Source of the DNA: JBOGGX01 sp050744245
GTDB lineage: Bacteria > Actinomycetota > Acidimicrobiia > Acidimicrobiales > JBOGGX01
Assembly (NCBI GenBank): GCA_050744245.1
Contig: JBOGGX010000030.1
Coordinates: 1-24,257 of the forward strand
DNA length: 24,257 nt
Direction: 5' to 3'
Shown here: piece by piece, positions 21,577-24,257 of the stretch
How the letters are laid out: each line of letters begins with the position of its first letter
Numbering within the stretch: position 1 is the first letter of the stretch
The notes under the pieces: model-generated
Told to the model about the DNA's origin: nothing
What the model saw: only the letters and a program-made list of their open reading frames with translations
The model's database searches: none
Made by a program: the position numbers and the translations under genes

Positions 21577-22690
21577 TCAACTGTCGAGGCGGGCCGCCAA
21601 CGACGCGGCAACGCCGACTTGGCCCTCCTCGATCTCTTGGGCGTAGACCCGCAGCAGGGTGTCGGGAGAGTGGCCGAGCCGGGCCGCGACGGTGACGGCG
21701 TCATGACCGTCCCGGAGAGCGGTGCTCGCCGCCCAGTGCCGCAGATCATGGAGCACGATCCCCTTTGAACGACCCGTTGGGATGCCGGCGCGCGTGGCGG
21801 CGCGTACGAATGCGTCGTAGAGCCATCGCGGCGACGGTGGAACCGCCGCACCGGGCAACCGAGCATCCACGTCGTCTCGGCACCGACGATCTCGTCGACC
21901 TCGGCCTTCCAGCCCTTGATCGCCGCCACGGTGCCGGGATCGAGCATCACCGTTCGCTCGTCCCCGCCCTTCGTCGTCTCGCGCACCGTCACAACGCCGT
22001 CGATTGTGTGGCGCTGCCGGCCAACGCGAAGACGGTCGCCGTCGAGGTCCCCAGCGGAGAGCGACGATCTCCGCCTCGCGCGCGCCCGTGACCGCGGCCA
22101 GGCGCAGTGCGAGTGCAGCGCGGGCGCCCTCCTTCGCCGCGGCGAGAATCGCCACGACCTGCTCGGGCTCGGGTCGAACCGACCGGCGCCGCGCCGGCAA
22201 TCGCGGTGACGCCTCCTTTACCGGATTCGAGCGGATCATGCGGCGCGAGACGGCCCAGCTCATCGCCGCCCGAAGCGCCAGGGCGCGGCCGCGAAATGCT
22301 CCATCGCCAACGCCCTGGCGGCGCATGTGGATTATCCACTTGTCGATCCGGAGGGGATCGAGGTCGCGAAGCGCACCCGGCCGAGATCACGCTTGATTGC
22401 GTCGCAGCAACTCCGCCGGTCACGCGCTGTTGTCGGCTGCCAGTCGCCTGCCTTTGCCTCCTGCCGGAGGCGGAGCACTTCTGCAACCGTCGCGCTGGCG
22501 GCGGCCGGGGTCGTGCCGCGGACATCGGCCTCCCACCCCGCGATCGCAGCCTTGACTGCCCTCTTCGAGCCCTTGAAGACCTTGCCAATCTGACGGCGCT
22601 TGGAGCCCTCGCCGTCGGCTGGGAGGAACACGCGAGCCAGCCAGACTCCCGGCTCGCGCTGTGTAACGGTCGCCCTGCCGCGCCAGAGCA
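21577..22690 (-). pseudogene. Tyrosine recombinase (phage-type integrase) with several frameshifts
   Basis: Pieces in different minus-strand frames form one integrase. The N-terminal part (about 22690-22335) has TVTQREPGVWLARVFLPADG and KRRQIGKVFKGSKRAVKAA, the arm-binding type domain. The core (22326 leftward) has AMSWAVSRRMIRSNPVKEA and TGAREAEIVALRW, with the first catalytic Arg. Another frame holds VRETTKGGDERTVML and VGAETTWMLG. Then a return to the earlier frame gives GIVLHDLRHWAAS (HxxR), VAARLGHSPDTLLRVYAQE (His and the nucleophile Tyr) and a stop at 21577. At least three frame changes (near 22330, 22060 and 21870) are needed, so the product is not made as one chain unless these are sequence errors. 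The 5' start codon is not evident. All catalytic residues are retained, so loss is recent or apparent. Confidence 0.7.
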
Positions 22691-22734
22691 GTACCTCAGT
22701 AGTACCTGGCAGAAGAACTACGATGCAATGGAAC

Positions 22735-22764
22735 CCGCAGCGGCGGTCAGCGGACCCGCTGCGG
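22735..22764. terminator. 9-bp inverted repeat between integrase remnant and acyl-CoA dehydrogenase
   Basis: CCGCAGCGG at 22735-22743 and CCGCTGCGG at 22756-22764 are perfect inverted repeats with a 12-base loop. It lies 23 bases beyond the stop of the acyl-CoA dehydrogenase gene. No T-run follows on either strand, so a factor-independent terminator role is only possible; GC-rich organisms often lack the T-run. Confidence 0.35.
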
Positions 22765-22786
22765 ACTCCTACACCCGCAGGTCAGA

Positions 22787-23992
22787 CTACTCGATCCGCA
22801 GACCCGAGATGGCTCGGGCGATGACGAGCTGCTGGATCTGCTCGGTGCCCTCGAAGATGTCGTAGACCTTGGCATCGCGGTGCAGCCGCTCGACCGGGTA
22901 GTCGCGGACATAGCCGTAGCCGCCGAGGATCTGCATGGCCCGCTCGGTGGCCCACACCGCGACCCGGCCCGCCTTGAGCTTGGCCATCGAGCCCTCGGCG
23001 TGCTCGAACCGGGCGTTCTTGCCGATCCAGGCCGACCGCCAGACGAGCAGCCGGGCCGCGTCGATCTCCATGGCCATGTCGGCCAGGGTGAAGGCGATCG
23101 ACTGGTTCTCGATGATGGCCCGGCCGAACTGGCGGCGGTCCTTGGCGTACTCGAGCGCATACTCGTGGGCGGCTCGGGCGATGCCGATGGCCTGGGCCCC
23201 GACCGTCGGCCGGGTGGCCTCGAAGGTCTGCATGGCCGCCTGCTTGCCTGAGTGCCGGCCCTGCCTGGCCCGGGCGAGCCGCTCGTCGAGCTTCTCCTTT
23301 CCGCCGAGCAGGCAGGACCCCGGCACCCGCACGTCGTCCAGCACGACCTCGGCCGTGTGGCTGGCCCGGATCCCGTGCTTCTTGAACTTCTGGCCCTGGC
23401 TCAGCCCCGTCGGGCCGGGCGGGATCACGAAGCTGGCCTGACCCCTCCCCTTGAGCTCTTGGTCGACCGAGGCCACCACCACGTGGATGTCGGCGATGCC
23501 GCCATTGGTGATCCACGTCTTGGTGCCGTTGAGCACCCACTCGTCCTTGACCTCGTCGTACACCGCTCGGGTGCGCAGCGAGCTGACGTCGGACCCGGCG
23601 TCTGGCTCGCTCACGCAGAAGGCGGCCAGCGCCGGCTTGTCGGGCGGGCCGAAGCACTGCGGCACCCACTCCATGACCTGCTCGGGCGTGCCGTTGCCGA
23701 AGATGCCGGTGACCCCGAGCAGGCTGCCGACGATCGAGAGCCCGATGCCGGCATCCCCCCAGAACAGCTCCTCGTTGATCACGGGCATGAGCAGGCCGGT
23801 CGGGTCGGCGTAGGCGTTGGCCCAGAACTCGAAGCCGTACAGGCCGAGCCTCGCCGCCTCCTCGATGACCGGCCACGGGGTCTCCTCCCGCTCGTCCCAC
23901 TCGTGGGCCGCCGGTCGGATGACGTCGTCGGCGAAGTCGTGGACCCACGTCTGGATCTGAAGCTGATCCTCGTTGAGGGAGAAGTCCGCCAT
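22787..23992 (-). CDS. Acyl-CoA dehydrogenase
   Basis: About 401 residues from ATG 23992 (MADFSLNEDQ). An ATG at 23998 and a GTG at 24001 are also in frame, but the GCGAGG Shine-Dalgarno is spaced 8 bases from 23992. Signatures visible: AFCVSEPDAGSDVSSL (FAD/substrate contact), TKTWITNGG, the RRQFGRAIIENQSIAF segment, and ILGGYGYVRDYPVERLHRDAKV with DIFEGTEQIQ, which holds the catalytic glutamate region. It oxidises an acyl-CoA at C2-C3 with FAD and passes electrons to ETF. The chain specificity is unknown. A palindrome at 24028-24043 lies just upstream. It is outside the catabolic units and right of the integrated element; a link to the aromatic pathway is not shown. Confidence 0.93.
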   Translation of the reverse strand: MADFSLNEDQLQIQTWVHDFADDVIRPAAHEWDEREETPWPVIEEAARLGLYGFEFWANAYADPTGLLMPVINEELFWGDAGIGLSIVGSLLGVTGIFGNGTPEQVMEWVPQCFGPPDKPALAAFCVSEPDAGSDVSSLRTRAVYDEVKDEWVLNGTKTWITNGGIADIHVVVASVDQELKGRGQASFVIPPGPTGLSQGQKFKKHGIRASHTAEVVLDDVRVPGSCLLGGKEKLDERLARARQGRHSGKQAAMQTFEATRPTVGAQAIGIARAAHEYALEYAKDRRQFGRAIIENQSIAFTLADMAMEIDAARLLVWRSAWIGKNARFEHAEGSMAKLKAGRVAVWATERAMQILGGYGYVRDYPVERLHRDAKVYDIFEGTEQIQQLVIARAISGLRIE

Positions 23993-24027
23993 GCCCATCA
24001 CCTCGCTGCTCGTGCTCGTTCCCGTAT

Positions 24028-24043
24028 GTTACCGCCCGGTAAC
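24028..24043. promoter_or_regulatory. Palindromic operator upstream of acyl-CoA dehydrogenase
   Basis: GTTACCG-CC-CGGTAAC has two perfect 7-base arms with a 2-base spacer. It lies about 35 bases upstream of the dehydrogenase start. TTACC..GGTAA-type palindromes are common targets of TetR-family repressors of fatty-acid and acyl-CoA genes in actinobacteria; the regulator itself is not in the window. Confidence 0.6.
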
Positions 24044-24131
24044 TACAGAATGCGAACACGAAACTCGACGCATCTGGCACCGCTGTGCGGTGCTCACTGC
24101 GTCGAGAATGCCGACCCGGCGCGACCCGGCA

Positions 24132-24257
24132 TCAGCGGCGGGGGCGCGGGCGGAGGCGGGTGCCTTCCGAGGTGTCGAGGACCTCGTAGCCCAGGGCGCC
24201 CAGCCGGTCGCGCAGCGCGTCGGCGGTGGCGAAGTCTCGGGCCGCCCTGGCGTCATC
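24132..24257 (-). CDS. cysS: Cysteinyl-tRNA synthetase, C-terminal fragment
   Basis: The last 41 codons of a minus-strand gene whose remainder lies beyond the right edge. The translation ARAARDFATADALRDRL followed by LGYEVLDTSEGTRLR matches the C-terminal end of bacterial CysRS, where R..KDFA.AD.IRD.L...G..LEDTP.GT is characteristic. It ends with a TGA (TCA on the plus strand at 24132-24134). MshC-type cysteine ligases have a related tail, so that remains an alternative. The gene is transcribed in the same direction as the acyl-CoA dehydrogenase, which starts 140 bases further on behind its own palindromic operator. Confidence 0.7.
   Translation of the reverse strand, partial: DDARAARDFATADALRDRLGALGYEVLDTSEGTRLRPRPRR

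Noticed and set aside
1..24257. tRNA, rRNA or riboswitch genes
   Set aside because: No stretch with recognisable cloverleaf or ribosomal RNA sequence was seen by eye; a covariance-model scan would settle this.

Overview
This window looks like a high-GC actinobacterial chromosome or metagenome contig. GTG starts are frequent, many genes overlap by GTGA or ATGA, and an IclR regulator, an IS110-type transposase and a short RHH/PIN toxin-antitoxin pair are present. The gene content suggests an uncultured actinobacterium (Acidimicrobiia or similar); this is inferred from gene content, since no marker such as rRNA is in the window. At least three catabolic genes carry single-base frame breaks and several other genes are remnants, so the locus is either decaying or was read with indel errors.

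The main content is an aromatic-degradation locus in two opposed transcription units plus bacterial microcompartment (BMC) shell genes. The leftward unit (8216 down to 802) encodes two XylE-type catechol 2,3-dioxygenases, a histidine-phosphatase-family protein, a two-gene PEP-synthase-like pair matching phenylphosphate synthase in size and domain split, a Rieske ring-hydroxylating oxygenase and a small zinc-ribbon protein. A further leftward gene (704 to 341) is the N-terminal piece of a TmoA-like toluene/phenol monooxygenase hydroxylase, cut off by an IS110-family element at the left edge. The rightward unit (9888 to 17482) encodes an unknown protein, an IclR regulator, a complete lower meta-cleavage pathway (2-oxopentenoate hydratase, acylating acetaldehyde dehydrogenase, 4-hydroxy-2-oxovalerate aldolase, oxalocrotonate decarboxylase, 4-oxalocrotonate tautomerase, 2-hydroxymuconic semialdehyde dehydrogenase), a Rieske ferredoxin and a HAD-like protein. 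A frame-broken alpha/beta hydrolase (8198 to 9114) would supply the hydrolytic branch.

After a 5'-truncated amidase come two BMC-H hexamer genes and one BMC-P (EutN/CcmL) pentamer gene (18542 to 19484). Shell genes plus a meta-cleavage pathway match the actinobacterial 'ARO' aromatics microcompartment; the tautomerase argues for the catechol rather than the 2-aminophenol version. Pairing with a phenylphosphate-synthase-like kinase, a phosphatase and a Rieske oxygenase is the most unusual part. It suggests that a phenolic substrate is phosphorylated, oxidised and dephosphorylated before ring cleavage.

Three copies of a 37-bp inverted-repeat element lie 20 to 35 bp upstream of the first genes of the leftward, TmoA-like and rightward units. 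They are likely operators, plausibly for the IclR protein. The right part holds two tail-to-tail HAD remnants (19481 to about 20445), a degraded integrative element (excisionase-like gene, hypothetical gene, tyrosine integrase broken by several frameshifts; about 20580 to 22690), then an acyl-CoA dehydrogenase with a palindromic operator, and the 3' end of a probable cysS.
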